In this document: positions 20,265-29,879 of the stretch, in pieces
Position numbering within the stretch: the stretch's first letter is position 1
How the letters are laid out: each line of letters begins with the position of its first letter
NCBI GenBank assembly: GCA_021847945.1
Contig: JAJZNG010000080.1
Coordinates: 57,540 to 117,310 of the forward strand
Source: Actinomycetes bacterium
GTDB lineage: Bacteria > Actinomycetota > Acidimicrobiia > Acidimicrobiales > Palsa-688
Length of the DNA stretch: 59,771 bases
Reading direction: 5' to 3'
Notes under the pieces: generated by a model
What the model saw: only the letters and a program-made list of their open reading frames with translations
Told to the model about the DNA's origin: nothing
Database searches by the model: none
Made by a program: the position numbers and the translations under genes

Positions 20265-22601
20265 GTGGTTATGGCCACACATGATCTCCTCAGTTGGCGG
20301 CGATCCCGTCTGCTCCGCAGAGCCGCCATTACAGCTGTCGACATGTGGGAGCGGCAGGGCCCCATAGCAACCTTCGTGGGTGTCACCTCCTATCTTGCTG
20401 GCTCAGTCGTTAATGTTCACCCGACCGGCAGCGCCTTCTTGGACCACTTCTACCCTGCTGTGCTTTCGGCGCTCGTGGCGTTCGCTGGAGCGCGAGCGGC
20501 TAAAGGTAGTCTGCTATGGCTGACGGTCGTCGCATGCGCCCTCAGTCGCGGTTATCTACTGCTACCGGCGGCCAGTGCTCTTATCCTCGGCTTCACGGGA
20601 ACGTTGATGAGGACGAAGGTCCCAGCCGTCGGTGCTCTGACAGCTGCATTGTCACTGCAGGTCGTCTTGAGGTGGCCTCGTGTTGGATTCCAAGGGACCA
20701 CCGCCCTGCTCGCGGTCGTGGCGGTGGCCCCGCTCCTCATTTCTACTCTCAGGTCATTTCCCGACCGCCGCCGAAGGCAGATCTCGTGGACGATCGCTGC
20801 CTTCGCTGGCGCGGCTGCAGCTCTCAGCGTGGCTGCAGCAGTATCGGCTCTGATGGCTAGAAGACAGTTACAGCAGGGGTCTGCCACTGCGCGCTCAGCC
20901 CTAGAGAGCGTCAAGTCCGGCAACGTGACACAGGCAACCAGCGAGCTCCGCTCAGCCGCGGCTGAACTGACCTCAGCGGAGACCCGTCTGAGCTCTTGGT
21001 GGACCGACGGGACCGTGGTGGTTCCGATCGTTGCGCAACAGCGCCGTGCTCTGGTCGCAGCGACGTCGGTGGCCCGGGATATCACCGCTACCGCGGCTTC
21101 TAACGCCTCAGCTATTGACTTCTCGGCGCTGCATGTTACGCACGGCACAGTAGACCTCCGCGCCGTGACAGCCTTGAGCGCACCTCTGGGCCGTATCACC
21201 GCGGCGCTAGGCGCCGGATCGGCGCGGCTGGCTTCGGTGTCGTCGCCATGGCAGCTGCCACCGATCGCCTCCAACATTGCAAAACTCCAATCCGACATCG
21301 CCAGCGTGCAACACTCACTCACCTTGGCGTCCATGGCAGCCAGGGACGCCCCGTCACTCTTGGGGGCTAACGGGACCCGACGCTACTTCGTCGGGTTCCT
21401 CGACACCGCCGAGAGCAGAGGGCTCGGGGGCCTCCTTGTCTGGTATGGCGAGCTGACAGCCACTGACGGCCATCTAAGCCTCAGCAACTTCGGTGATGCC
21501 GGAACGATCGCGAACGAGTTGGCAGCCAAAGGCGGGGGGCACCTTAGCGGACCGCCCTCATACCTCGCCCGCTACGGACAGTTCAATCCGCAGGACACGT
21601 TCATCGACGTCCCGTACTCGCCCGACCTTCCAACTGTCACCGACGTGGTTTCACAACTCTATCAGCAGGTGGGTCACAAGCCCATCGACGGTATGCTCGT
21701 TTTGGACGCTCATTCGATAGCTTCGATAATCTCCGCCACAGGCCCTTTGCACGTGCCGGGTCTCGGCGAGCTGACCGGTTCGAATACGGCCGAGATACTC
21801 CAAAAGAAGCAGTACGAACTCTACCCGAACGTAGCCGATCAGGCGGCGAGGAAGGAGGCCCTCGACGCTGCCCTCGGCCTTGCAGCGAAACGCCTTACCG
21901 GTGGTTCGCTGCCCAGCGCCCAGGCCCTAGTGCGTGACCTGGCGCCCGACGTTCATACGGGGGATCTCCTTTTTTGGAGTGTTCATCCCCACGATCAGGA
22001 GCTTCTGTATCAAACCGGACTCGCCGGGACTTTCCCCCGAGCGCAAGGGGGCGATCTCTTCTCGTTCATTACTCAGAACGCCGCCAACAACAAAGTCGAC
22101 GCATACCTTGAGCGCAGCATCGCCTACCGAGTCTCTTACGATCCCGCCACCGGTCAGGTTCAGTCCACGGTCACCGCGGTGCTGCACAACTCGGCTCCCA
22201 GTCACGGCTTGTCCCCGCTGGTGATCGGCAGTTACGCAGGCAGCGGCCTACCGCCGGGGAGTGACCTTTTGTGGTTCTCCGTCTACAGTCCACTGTCGCT
22301 CACATCGGCGAGGGTCAATGGTTCGCTAGTGACTTTGACGTCGACCCCAGACCTTGGGGTCAACACCTACAGCGGCTACGTCGACGTTCCGTCTGGGTCC
22401 ACGTCCAAAGTGGTCGTGGACCTTCATGGCACGGTAGCCGCAGGCGCCTATAGGCTCGCCCTGCACGACCAGCCCACGGCGATACCGGACCATATGACGG
22501 TTTCCGTGACCGCTTCGGGAAAACCATCGTCTGCGGCTTCCTACACCTGGGATGTGCCCGCCGGGCTGAACCTCTTCCGTACTTTCCGGTTTATACACTA
22601 A
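20265..22601 (+). CDS. DUF4012-like membrane protein
   Basis: N-terminal TM segments; LLGANGTRRYFVGFLDTAESRGLGGLLVWYGELTATDGHLSLSNFGDAG resembles the DUF4012 core. Confidence 0.75.
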   Translation: MVMATHDLLSWRRSRLLRRAAITAVDMWERQGPIATFVGVTSYLAGSVVNVHPTGSAFLDHFYPAVLSALVAFAGARAAKGSLLWLTVVACALSRGYLLLPAASALILGFTGTLMRTKVPAVGALTAALSLQVVLRWPRVGFQGTTALLAVVAVAPLLISTLRSFPDRRRRQISWTIAAFAGAAAALSVAAAVSALMARRQLQQGSATARSALESVKSGNVTQATSELRSAAAELTSAETRLSSWWTDGTVVVPIVAQQRRALVAATSVARDITATAASNASAIDFSALHVTHGTVDLRAVTALSAPLGRITAALGAGSARLASVSSPWQLPPIASNIAKLQSDIASVQHSLTLASMAARDAPSLLGANGTRRYFVGFLDTAESRGLGGLLVWYGELTATDGHLSLSNFGDAGTIANELAAKGGGHLSGPPSYLARYGQFNPQDTFIDVPYSPDLPTVTDVVSQLYQQVGHKPIDGMLVLDAHSIASIISATGPLHVPGLGELTGSNTAEILQKKQYELYPNVADQAARKEALDAALGLAAKRLTGGSLPSAQALVRDLAPDVHTGDLLFWSVHPHDQELLYQTGLAGTFPRAQGGDLFSFITQNAANNKVDAYLERSIAYRVSYDPATGQVQSTVTAVLHNSAPSHGLSPLVIGSYAGSGLPPGSDLLWFSVYSPLSLTSARVNGSLVTLTSTPDLGVNTYSGYVDVPSGSTSKVVVDLHGTVAAGAYRLALHDQPTAIPDHMTVSVTASGKPSSAASYTWDVPAGLNLFRTFRFIH

Positions 22602-22716
22602 CCGGCGCGATCCTATAAGACGACCTGGTGGAGGCGACCGCCCTCGGTTACGGTAAATGCGTATCGGCACAAAAGGTCCACGACATGAGGTCCTCGTCGA
22701 GAGGAGCAGGAAGAAA

Positions 22717-23133
22717 GTGAAATCGCATACACACAGAGTTCTCAGCGCTGTCGGAATAGGTGCCTTCTCGCTGTCTGCTTTGGCAGCTAGCGTCTTCGTC
22801 GCTCCGGCAGGCTCGACGGCCTTCGCGTACGGCCCTGTACCGCCTACCACGACGCCAACGACCACACCGCCGACCACCACTCCGCCTACTACGACGCCAA
22901 CGACCACACCGCCAACGACCACACCGCCGACGACCGCCCCTACCACTACGACGCCTCCTACCACCGCACCCGCCGTAGCGCCGCCTCCGGTGTCACCCCC
23001 GGCGCCTCCGTCGGGCTTGGCGTTTACGGGAATCGATGCTGCCCTGATCACGGCAGTGGGCGCCGGAGCAGTCGGTGCGGGCGGTGCGATTGTCCTCGCC
23101 ACACGCAAGAAGAGGCGCCCCAGCGAGGCCTAA
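22717..23133 (+). CDS. Secreted Thr/Pro-rich protein with a C-terminal LAFTG cell-wall-sorting-like signal
   Basis: GTG start after GGAGCAGGAAG; signal peptide; (TTTPP)n tract; C-term LAFTGIDAALITAVGAGAVGAGGAIVLATRKKRRPSEA (motif, TM, basic tail). Confidence 0.75.
   Translation: MKSHTHRVLSAVGIGAFSLSALAASVFVAPAGSTAFAYGPVPPTTTPTTTPPTTTPPTTTPTTTPPTTTPPTTAPTTTTPPTTAPAVAPPPVSPPAPPSGLAFTGIDAALITAVGAGAVGAGGAIVLATRKKRRPSEA
22840..22980. repeat. Low-complexity ACC/CCG-rich repeats encoding the Thr-Pro tract
   Basis: Irregular repeats of acgacaccgccgaccacc-type units. Confidence 0.8.
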
Positions 23134-24278
23134 GGCCTCCGGAGCGCCGCCCTGTCCAAAGCCGCTATAAACTCAGCTGCTCTCGCCCCCCACGAGACGT
23201 CGGCTTGGGCTAGCTCAACCCTCCGGGAGCGGCCCTCCGAGTCCGACTTCAAAGCTTCGATCACCGTCGCGACGAAGGCCTGCCTTTTGGCCACGATCAC
23301 TGGTTCCCCCAGATCACGAAAACCAGCTACCGGGGTGGCTACGCACGGCCTCCCCGCGGCGAGGACTTCCCGGGCCTTGATCGGGTCTAGGCTCTCGGTG
23401 AAAGGGGTGACGGCGTGCGGAACGACGATTACCCCAGCGTGCTGCATATAACCGGGGATGTCCGCGTAGGGGCGGGCCCCCAGGAACAGCGCTCCGGACT
23501 CGACGAGACGCTTCGTCACCTGGGGGGGGCAGGCGTTCGGGCCTACGAAAACCAATGTGGCGTCACCTGGGAGACTCCGGGCGAGATCCTCGCAAAGGTC
23601 GACGTCGAGACGGTCGAGAGCCAAGGTACCGGTGTAGAGGACGACCTTTCCAACTGGGAGGTCACAGGGCCTTTCCCTCGCCGTCTGGAAGTGCTCGACG
23701 TCCACCCCATTGGGTATCAACCTGACCGGACGACTGGCGCCGCGCGTAGCAGCAAGAGCGGGCGAGCAGACTATTACCTCATCGGCGAGTCGCATGACCC
23801 GCCGATCGTTGGTCCGTTGCCTCTCGGTCTCTCTATGTGAGCGAAGCGCCAGCGTCCAATCGTCTGTGATGTCATAGAGCACAGGCCATCCGGTCCTCTC
23901 AGCCAACTCTGCGTAGCTGTTGTCGTTCAACCATAAAACCGGGCGACGAAGTCCGAGCCGCTCCGCTCGAACCTCCACTCTGCGACTCAGGCGCCTGTCA
24001 ACCCCGGGGGCTAGGCGCCGGGGAAGCCACTTCCTCGGCCGATACGCCGCAACCCCTTCGAAGCCCACGATCGTCCGGGTGCCGCTCGGCGGGATCCGCT
24101 TCTCGTGGAGGCCCGACCACAACACATCCACCGGTGGCTCCACGAAAAGGATACGAAGGCCAGGCCGGAGCTTCAGGATCTCGCGCACCAAGAACTGGTT
24201 TCGCCTCCAAACGTCGTCCCAATCTTCTAGGGAACAGCAGACCACGTCGAAATCTCCGTCGCCGAAAGTGCCGCTCAC
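23130..24278 (-). CDS. Glycosyltransferase (GT-B, GT4-like)
   Basis: VRLIPNGVDVEHF, GKVVLYTGTLALDRLD, HAVTPFTESLDPIKAREVLAAGRPCVATPVAG. Confidence 0.85.
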   Translation of the reverse strand: MSGTFGDGDFDVVCCSLEDWDDVWRRNQFLVREILKLRPGLRILFVEPPVDVLWSGLHEKRIPPSGTRTIVGFEGVAAYRPRKWLPRRLAPGVDRRLSRRVEVRAERLGLRRPVLWLNDNSYAELAERTGWPVLYDITDDWTLALRSHRETERQRTNDRRVMRLADEVIVCSPALAATRGASRPVRLIPNGVDVEHFQTARERPCDLPVGKVVLYTGTLALDRLDVDLCEDLARSLPGDATLVFVGPNACPPQVTKRLVESGALFLGARPYADIPGYMQHAGVIVVPHAVTPFTESLDPIKAREVLAAGRPCVATPVAGFRDLGEPVIVAKRQAFVATVIEALKSDSEGRSRRVELAQADVSWGARAAEFIAALDRAALRRP

Positions 24279-24354
24279 TCTACGAAGTTATCGCAGTCGC
24301 GGCCTTCAAGACTCGCCCGGTAAAGTATTTGCAGGCCATGCCGAAGAAATCCCT

Positions 24355-24612
24355 GTGGCAGAGACTCTCAGCGACGTAATTCGCGAAGTGATAGCACAGA
24401 ACGCCAGGCTAGTGATCGCCGCTGAGGACATCGCCGACGACGACGACTTGCACCGCCTGGGACTGTCCTCTCAGGGTCTGGTAGCCGTCATGCTAGGCCT
24501 CGAGGACGAACTTGGGGTCCAGTTCCCTGACGAAGTGCTCAGCAAGGACACATTCTCGTCGATAGCCTCGATACGCGACACGCTCGCGAGGATCGCCGAC
24601 GATCCAGCGTGA
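24355..24612 (+). CDS. Acyl/peptidyl carrier protein
   Basis: GTG start: VAETLSDVIREVIAQNARLVIAAEDIADDDDLHRLGLSSQGLVAVMLGLEDELGVQFPDEVLSKDTFSSIASIRDTLARI; 4'-phosphopantetheine Ser in LGLSS. Confidence 0.85.
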   Translation: MAETLSDVIREVIAQNARLVIAAEDIADDDDLHRLGLSSQGLVAVMLGLEDELGVQFPDEVLSKDTFSSIASIRDTLARIADDPA

Positions 24613-24654
24613 ACCCAGGCGTCGCTGGACCAAGCTCACGAAGCGTCTGCCGAC

Positions 24655-26253
24655 TCAGCCATGCCTTCGCACCCAACGAGCGTAGCGCCTAAGGATCACT
24701 CTGACCTCGAGATCATGTGACCACAAGTAGGCTCCGAGCGCCGACACTGACACCACGACTACTATCACCGACCCCACCGGGGCCCACAGCTTTGAGTTGG
24801 GCAGCCAAGCCTTCATGGCGAGGCTAGTTGTGACAGCCGCGAGGAGAGGGGCCCCGAGAGGAGCGATCGCCGCCCTCGCGTACGACTTGACCCCGACGCC
24901 CAACTCACGGCAGCAAAGCGTGGGCAGTATAACGAACTCGAATATCACGACTTGAGGAAGAGATCCTACGATCGGTCCAATCACTCCGAGCCACATCGTT
25001 GCGCCCACGGTCAACCCGAGGTTCGTGACAGCGAAGACCAACGCTAGGCGCGACACGATACGGACCTTCCCGATCCCGGTGAGGAACACCGCTGCTTGGC
25101 GGCCAGGCATACGAACCAGGAAAGCCAAGTTCATCACCACGAGGATCTCGTAGGTGTAAGCGGGAACTCTTCCCAACCAGAGCGACATCAGATCTTGGCC
25201 GAAGGCGACCAGAGCAGCCGAAACGGACAGGGCTATCGCAGTGCTAGCCAGGACGGCGCGAGTGAACAGCTTGAACTGCCGTTCCTTGTTGTCAAGAGCG
25301 CTCGAGTGGGCGTAGGTCGGCACGAGCAGTGACGTTCCCGTCGTGGAGAGGTTTCCGGCCAGGTTGGCCGTTGAGAGGGCTATGTCGTAGGGAGCCACTT
25401 GGGTTATAGGTAGCACCACCGCGATAACCAAAGCGTCGAGTTGGTAGGAGACAATTCCGCTGATGCTCATCAGGGTGTTATGCCAGCCCTGCGAAATGAG
25501 CTCCCTCATCACAGACTTCTTGAGGCGTAGCTGCATACGCCTGCGAACTCCGAGGCGGTGGGCGATCACCCAAGAAGCGCCAAGAGCCAATGCTTCGCAA
25601 GCCAGCGACGTCGCGAAGAGCCCGACGAGTCCTCCTCCGAGGCGCGTGACTACGATCTGGGAGCCCTGTGTCAAAGTCACTAATGCCGTCCCGATGTACG
25701 CGTTCAGATCGGCGCGACCACTCCCGTACAGACCGATGCTCGGGATCATCCTGGTAAAGCCGATCGTGGTGGTAGCCCCTTTTACCACCAGGGCAACACG
25801 CGCAGCGTCGAGCGTTCCCGGCGGCAAAGTCACAAAATTCCCCACGAAGGGCACGATCGCCAGCGTGACCAGGCATGCCAGCAACCCGGTCAGCACGAAG
25901 AACACGTTGACCGCGTCAAAGATCGAGTTCAGTCGGTCCTCATCGCGCAACGCTATAGCTGAAGCGACCTCACGAACCGCCGCGGTTGATACCCCGGCGT
26001 CGAGCAGACCTACGTAAGCTCCAATAGCCGACAGCGCCACCCACAACCCGTAGGCGACCACCCCGGCGTGATGGAGGACTACCGGAGTGAGGACGACCGA
26101 GAGCAACACCGCCGCGCCGAAAGAGAGGTAGTTCGCGACGAAGTTCTTGAACATCTGCGAGCCGCTCGCGTTCGACCCTAGGGTCACCTCGGGATCACCG
26201 TACGCTGAAGGCTCCTTGGGGGTGGCTTGGTCGTCGGTCATCGCCCTCGACAA
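24655..26253 (-). CDS. Polysaccharide flippase (Wzx-like, MATE/MVF fold)
   Basis: Polytopic protein; FKNFVANYLSFGAAVLLSVVLTPVVLHHAGVVAYGLWVALSAIGAYVGLLDAG is typical of Wzx/oligosaccharide flippase N-termini. Confidence 0.87.
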   Translation of the reverse strand: MSRAMTDDQATPKEPSAYGDPEVTLGSNASGSQMFKNFVANYLSFGAAVLLSVVLTPVVLHHAGVVAYGLWVALSAIGAYVGLLDAGVSTAAVREVASAIALRDEDRLNSIFDAVNVFFVLTGLLACLVTLAIVPFVGNFVTLPPGTLDAARVALVVKGATTTIGFTRMIPSIGLYGSGRADLNAYIGTALVTLTQGSQIVVTRLGGGLVGLFATSLACEALALGASWVIAHRLGVRRRMQLRLKKSVMRELISQGWHNTLMSISGIVSYQLDALVIAVVLPITQVAPYDIALSTANLAGNLSTTGTSLLVPTYAHSSALDNKERQFKLFTRAVLASTAIALSVSAALVAFGQDLMSLWLGRVPAYTYEILVVMNLAFLVRMPGRQAAVFLTGIGKVRIVSRLALVFAVTNLGLTVGATMWLGVIGPIVGSLPQVVIFEFVILPTLCCRELGVGVKSYARAAIAPLGAPLLAAVTTSLAMKAWLPNSKLWAPVGSVIVVVVSVSALGAYLWSHDLEVRVILRRYARWVRRHG

Positions 26254-26366
26254 TCGAGGCCATGGTTGGCAGCGGTTGAAACGGGCATTTGAGACAAGAC
26301 TCTAGGGCAAGCGCCCTTCGAGCGGAGAGCATCTGAAGACACCTCCTCGAAGCGCCGATGAGTTAG

Positions 26367-27599
26367 GTGATGAGCACAGGACACCATGGCAAGCCGATAA
26401 GAGTCCTGTCTGTCATTCACAGCGCCACCTTCGGCGGACCGCACAACCAAGCGCTCGCAGTGGCAAGCACGGTCCCGGACGTCGAGCTGGTCGTAGTGGT
26501 GCCCGACGAGCCGGGCGACGCCGGCTCCCGCCTCAGCGACGCCGGTATCCAGGTGGTCAAATTGGACCTGCGGCGGCCACGAGCTTCACTGCGAAACCAG
26601 CCGCTGGGCAACTTGGCGCGACACTACCCGGCTCAGGTCGCTTCCCTAGTGGACCTCATACGGCGCCACGACGTGGACGTCGTTGAGGCTCATGGCCTGA
26701 CGAACGTCGACGGCCCTATCGCAGCGAGACTGAGCGACCGAGCCGTCGTGTGGCAGCTGATAGACACCCGTCCCCCCATGGCCTTGCGCTACCTGCTGAT
26801 GCCAGCAGTGGTCGCACTGTCCGACGTTATCATGACCACCGGGTTTGCAGTGGCGAAATCCTACCCCGGCACCCGCCTGCGACCGGCTCGTCTTCGGACG
26901 TTCGTCCCTCCCGTGCTTACGACACGTTCGGGGTCGACAGGGCGCCAAGCCGTGCGAGAGAAGCTCGGCCTGACCGCCGACGAGGTACTCGTGGCAGCCG
27001 TCGGCAACCTCAACCCGCAGAAGGGCTTCTGCGACCTGATAGAGGCCTCGGCTTGGCCTGTACCTTCGAAGGATGTTCCCGCACGGCCAGCCTTACGCAT
27101 CCGTGGATCTGTCCAAGCGGGCCACGAAGCCCACGCTGAGAACCTAGCGAGAATCGCTGAGGCCTACGGGTTCGGCAAGTCCGCGGTCTGCGAGTTCGAA
27201 CCGGACCTTAACGTGGACAAACTCCTCCTGGCGGCGGACATTTTTGCGCTGACGTCCCGACCGCGCTCCGAAGGCATCCCGACCGTAGTCCTCGAGGCGA
27301 TGGCTGCCGGCCTGCCAGTCGTGGCGACCGACGTCGGGGCACTCCGAGAGGTCGTCGAGGACGGGAGAACAGGGTACTTGGTCCAATCCGGCGACATACC
27401 CGCCCTCCGCCAGCGTCTGGCGACCTTGGCACACGACCCGGATTCGAGGTCGGCGATCGGCGATGCCGCATCAGGCGATGCTCTCGAAGTGGCTTCCCCG
27501 GAGAAGTTCGGGTTGACGATGCTCGACGCCTACACCACCGCCCTTCGACACTCCAGGAAGCGGAGCCTTTCACCTCGCCGAGCATACACGCCGAGATGA
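26367..27599 (+). CDS. Glycosyltransferase family 4-like
   Basis: VLSVIHSATFGGPHNQALAVAS; VAAVGNLNPQKGFCDLIEA; TSRPRSEGIPTVVLEAMAAGLPVVATDVGALREVVEDGRTGYLV. Confidence 0.92.
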   Translation: MMSTGHHGKPIRVLSVIHSATFGGPHNQALAVASTVPDVELVVVVPDEPGDAGSRLSDAGIQVVKLDLRRPRASLRNQPLGNLARHYPAQVASLVDLIRRHDVDVVEAHGLTNVDGPIAARLSDRAVVWQLIDTRPPMALRYLLMPAVVALSDVIMTTGFAVAKSYPGTRLRPARLRTFVPPVLTTRSGSTGRQAVREKLGLTADEVLVAAVGNLNPQKGFCDLIEASAWPVPSKDVPARPALRIRGSVQAGHEAHAENLARIAEAYGFGKSAVCEFEPDLNVDKLLLAADIFALTSRPRSEGIPTVVLEAMAAGLPVVATDVGALREVVEDGRTGYLVQSGDIPALRQRLATLAHDPDSRSAIGDAASGDALEVASPEKFGLTMLDAYTTALRHSRKRSLSPRRAYTPR

Positions 27600-28735
27600 G
27601 AGTTCTGATAATGCACCCCTGGGCCGGCTTGCCCGCACGCCGGTCCCTATACAGCAAGCTCGGCGTCGCTACGGGATGGTCGGTGAGGCTCTTGACCACT
27701 TCGGTGTGGAAAGACGAGTACGGAAAGCGAATCACAGCCTCAGCCGTACCGCAGCCCGGATCAGATCTCGTGGCCGTCCCTGTCGCACTGAGCGGCAACA
27801 TCCCGCTTCACTTCTTCGTCGGACGGCTCCGCCGGCATATAGCGGCATTCGACCCCGACTTGATCTACATCTACCACGAACCGTACGCGGCAGCGACATT
27901 TCAGATGCTGAAGGCTGCAAGGGCCGTCTCGAAAGCACCAGTCGGGGTCCGAAGCGCCCAGAACCTCGTCAAGCGCTATCCGGCACCATTTCGTCAGACC
28001 GAGAGATACGTATACCGCCACTCCGATTTCGCAATCGCCGTCTCGGAGAATGTAGCCTGCGTTTTGCGGCGCAAAGGCTACAGCAAGCCCATCGACGTCA
28101 TACCAATGCCAGTCGATTTGTCAACCTTCACCCCCGCTGAGCGCCACTGCGGCGAGCCAAGTAACGCCCTCCGTGTCGGTTTTGTAGGCCGGCTCGTGCC
28201 TGAAAAGGGATTAGATACGGCGATCCACGCCTTGGCGATGACCGACGCGGACGAGGCCAAGCTCGAAGTGATCGGCTCCGGACCCGACGAAGCACGCCTC
28301 CGAACCCTTGCAACCGAAGTCGGCGTAGCTGACCGAGTCACCTGGCGGGGAGCCCTCGAGCGTAGCGATGTGGCGCGCAGCTATCAGGGGATGGACGTGA
28401 TTGTCGTTCCCTCAAGACCGACATCCAGTTGGAGCGAGCAGTTCGGCAGGGTCGTCATCGAGGCCGCCGCCGCCGGAGTACCAGCCATCGTCAGCAGCTC
28501 CGGAGAACTCCCATTTCTCGTCAAGCAGATCGGCGCCGGTTGGATCGCAGGAGAGACCGACGCACAACAGTTCGCAGGCATCCTACGGCGTCTACACTCC
28601 GAACGCACCGAGCTCTGTGACGCCGGAAGGCTTGCCAGAGAACGTGTCGAGCAGAGCTTCTCGGACGACGCAATAGTCGACTCGCTCGCCGCGACCTTCG
28701 AGCGGTCGGCGCAGGTCCGGCGCGGTGCACGATGA
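27596..28735 (+). CDS. Glycosyltransferase family 4-like
   Basis: VGFVGRLVPEKGLDTAIHALAM; VPSRPTSSWSEQFGRVVIEAAAAGVPAIVSSSGELPFLV. Confidence 0.92.
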   Translation: MRVLIMHPWAGLPARRSLYSKLGVATGWSVRLLTTSVWKDEYGKRITASAVPQPGSDLVAVPVALSGNIPLHFFVGRLRRHIAAFDPDLIYIYHEPYAAATFQMLKAARAVSKAPVGVRSAQNLVKRYPAPFRQTERYVYRHSDFAIAVSENVACVLRRKGYSKPIDVIPMPVDLSTFTPAERHCGEPSNALRVGFVGRLVPEKGLDTAIHALAMTDADEAKLEVIGSGPDEARLRTLATEVGVADRVTWRGALERSDVARSYQGMDVIVVPSRPTSSWSEQFGRVVIEAAAAGVPAIVSSSGELPFLVKQIGAGWIAGETDAQQFAGILRRLHSERTELCDAGRLARERVEQSFSDDAIVDSLAATFERSAQVRRGAR

Positions 28736-29835
28736 CAGACGTCACTATCGTCCACGACTATCTGACGCAACGAGGCGGGGCCGAAAGGGTCGTACTCGCT
28801 ATCTGCGCGGCTTTCCCTGATGCGCCGGTTGTCACCTCCCTGTTCGATCCTCCTGCGACTTTTCCCGAATTCGCCAACTTGACCGTACGCACACTGCCTA
28901 TAAACCGCCTAAGTCCTCTCCGGCACAATCACCGTCTCGCTCTCCCGTTTCTGGCTGCGACCTTCTCGTCTGCCCGCATAGACACCCCAGTTACTGTGTG
29001 CTCCTCAAGTGGATGGGCACACGGGGTACACGCAGCCGGGCGCAAGGTTGTCTACTGTCATAATCCCCCGCGGTGGCTCTACCAAAGCGCCACTTACCTT
29101 AGAGGGTTCGGGAAGATGACACGACCGGCTCTGGCAGCAATGCAACCCGGCTTGGTGCGCTGGGACAAGAAGGCAGCTCGAAGCGCCGACCTCTACATTG
29201 CCAATTCAGCCGTCGTTCGGGAAAGGATCTTGGACGCGTATGGCATCGAAGCGGAGGTAGTTCATCCTCCATTCACTCTGGACACTGCAGCACCGACTTC
29301 ACCTATTGCCGGAGTCGACAGTGGTTTCTTCCTTTGCGTGTCTCGACTTCTGTCATACAAGAATGTGGACGCTGTAATAGAGGCCTTCAGGCATCTTCCT
29401 AGGGAGCAGCTCGTCCTCATAGGCGACGGTCCCCTCGAAGCAGCCCTGCGTTCAGCGGCCCCAGCGAACGTCATCATGCTCAGAAGAGTAGATGACTCAA
29501 CCTTGCGCTGGGCTTACAGCAACTGCCGGGGCGTGATCGCAGCCTCTTACGAGGACTTCGGGCTAACCCCACTCGAAGGAGCGGCCTTCGGTAAGCCGAC
29601 GGTGGCCCTGAGCTGGGGTGGCTTCTTGGAGACGGTGCTGCCGGAGGTGACAGGCTTATTCTTCGATGCGTCAGACCCTTCTCGAATTTCGCAAGCGGTT
29701 CTCCAGCTCAGCCGGCGGAATTGGGACGACTCGGAAATACGTGCATGGGCTGACAACTTCTCCATCGAGCGGTTCATTCGCAGGATGCGCAGCATCGTTG
29801 CCGATCAGATGCAGACAATAGGGGAAAGTCCTTAG
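28732..29835 (+). CDS. Glycosyltransferase family 4-like (WbaZ-type)
   Basis: VTIVHDYLTQRGGAERVVLAICAAFPDAPVVTSLFDP; YCHNPPRWLY; EDFGLTPLEGAAFGKPTVAL. Confidence 0.92.
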   Translation: MTDVTIVHDYLTQRGGAERVVLAICAAFPDAPVVTSLFDPPATFPEFANLTVRTLPINRLSPLRHNHRLALPFLAATFSSARIDTPVTVCSSSGWAHGVHAAGRKVVYCHNPPRWLYQSATYLRGFGKMTRPALAAMQPGLVRWDKKAARSADLYIANSAVVRERILDAYGIEAEVVHPPFTLDTAAPTSPIAGVDSGFFLCVSRLLSYKNVDAVIEAFRHLPREQLVLIGDGPLEAALRSAAPANVIMLRRVDDSTLRWAYSNCRGVIAASYEDFGLTPLEGAAFGKPTVALSWGGFLETVLPEVTGLFFDASDPSRISQAVLQLSRRNWDDSEIRAWADNFSIERFIRRMRSIVADQMQTIGESP

Positions 29836-29879
29836 ATGCCGTTGACTTCCAGTCAGGCGTTCGGTCAAGTAAGCGCCCC

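Noticed and set aside
20552-21334. 260-aa minus-strand ORF inside the DUF4012-like gene
   Set aside because: Ala/Arg-rich shadow ORF without start context or family features
22840-22980. ACC/CCG tandem repeats considered as a non-coding satellite
   Set aside because: Keeps reading frame and encodes a typical Thr-Pro wall stalk between a signal peptide and an LAFTG signal
22326-23108. 260-aa minus-strand ORF with VVVGGVVVGVVVGG repeats
   Set aside because: Reverse-strand reading of the Thr/Pro repeat; a plausible signal peptide, RBS and sorting signal are on the plus strand
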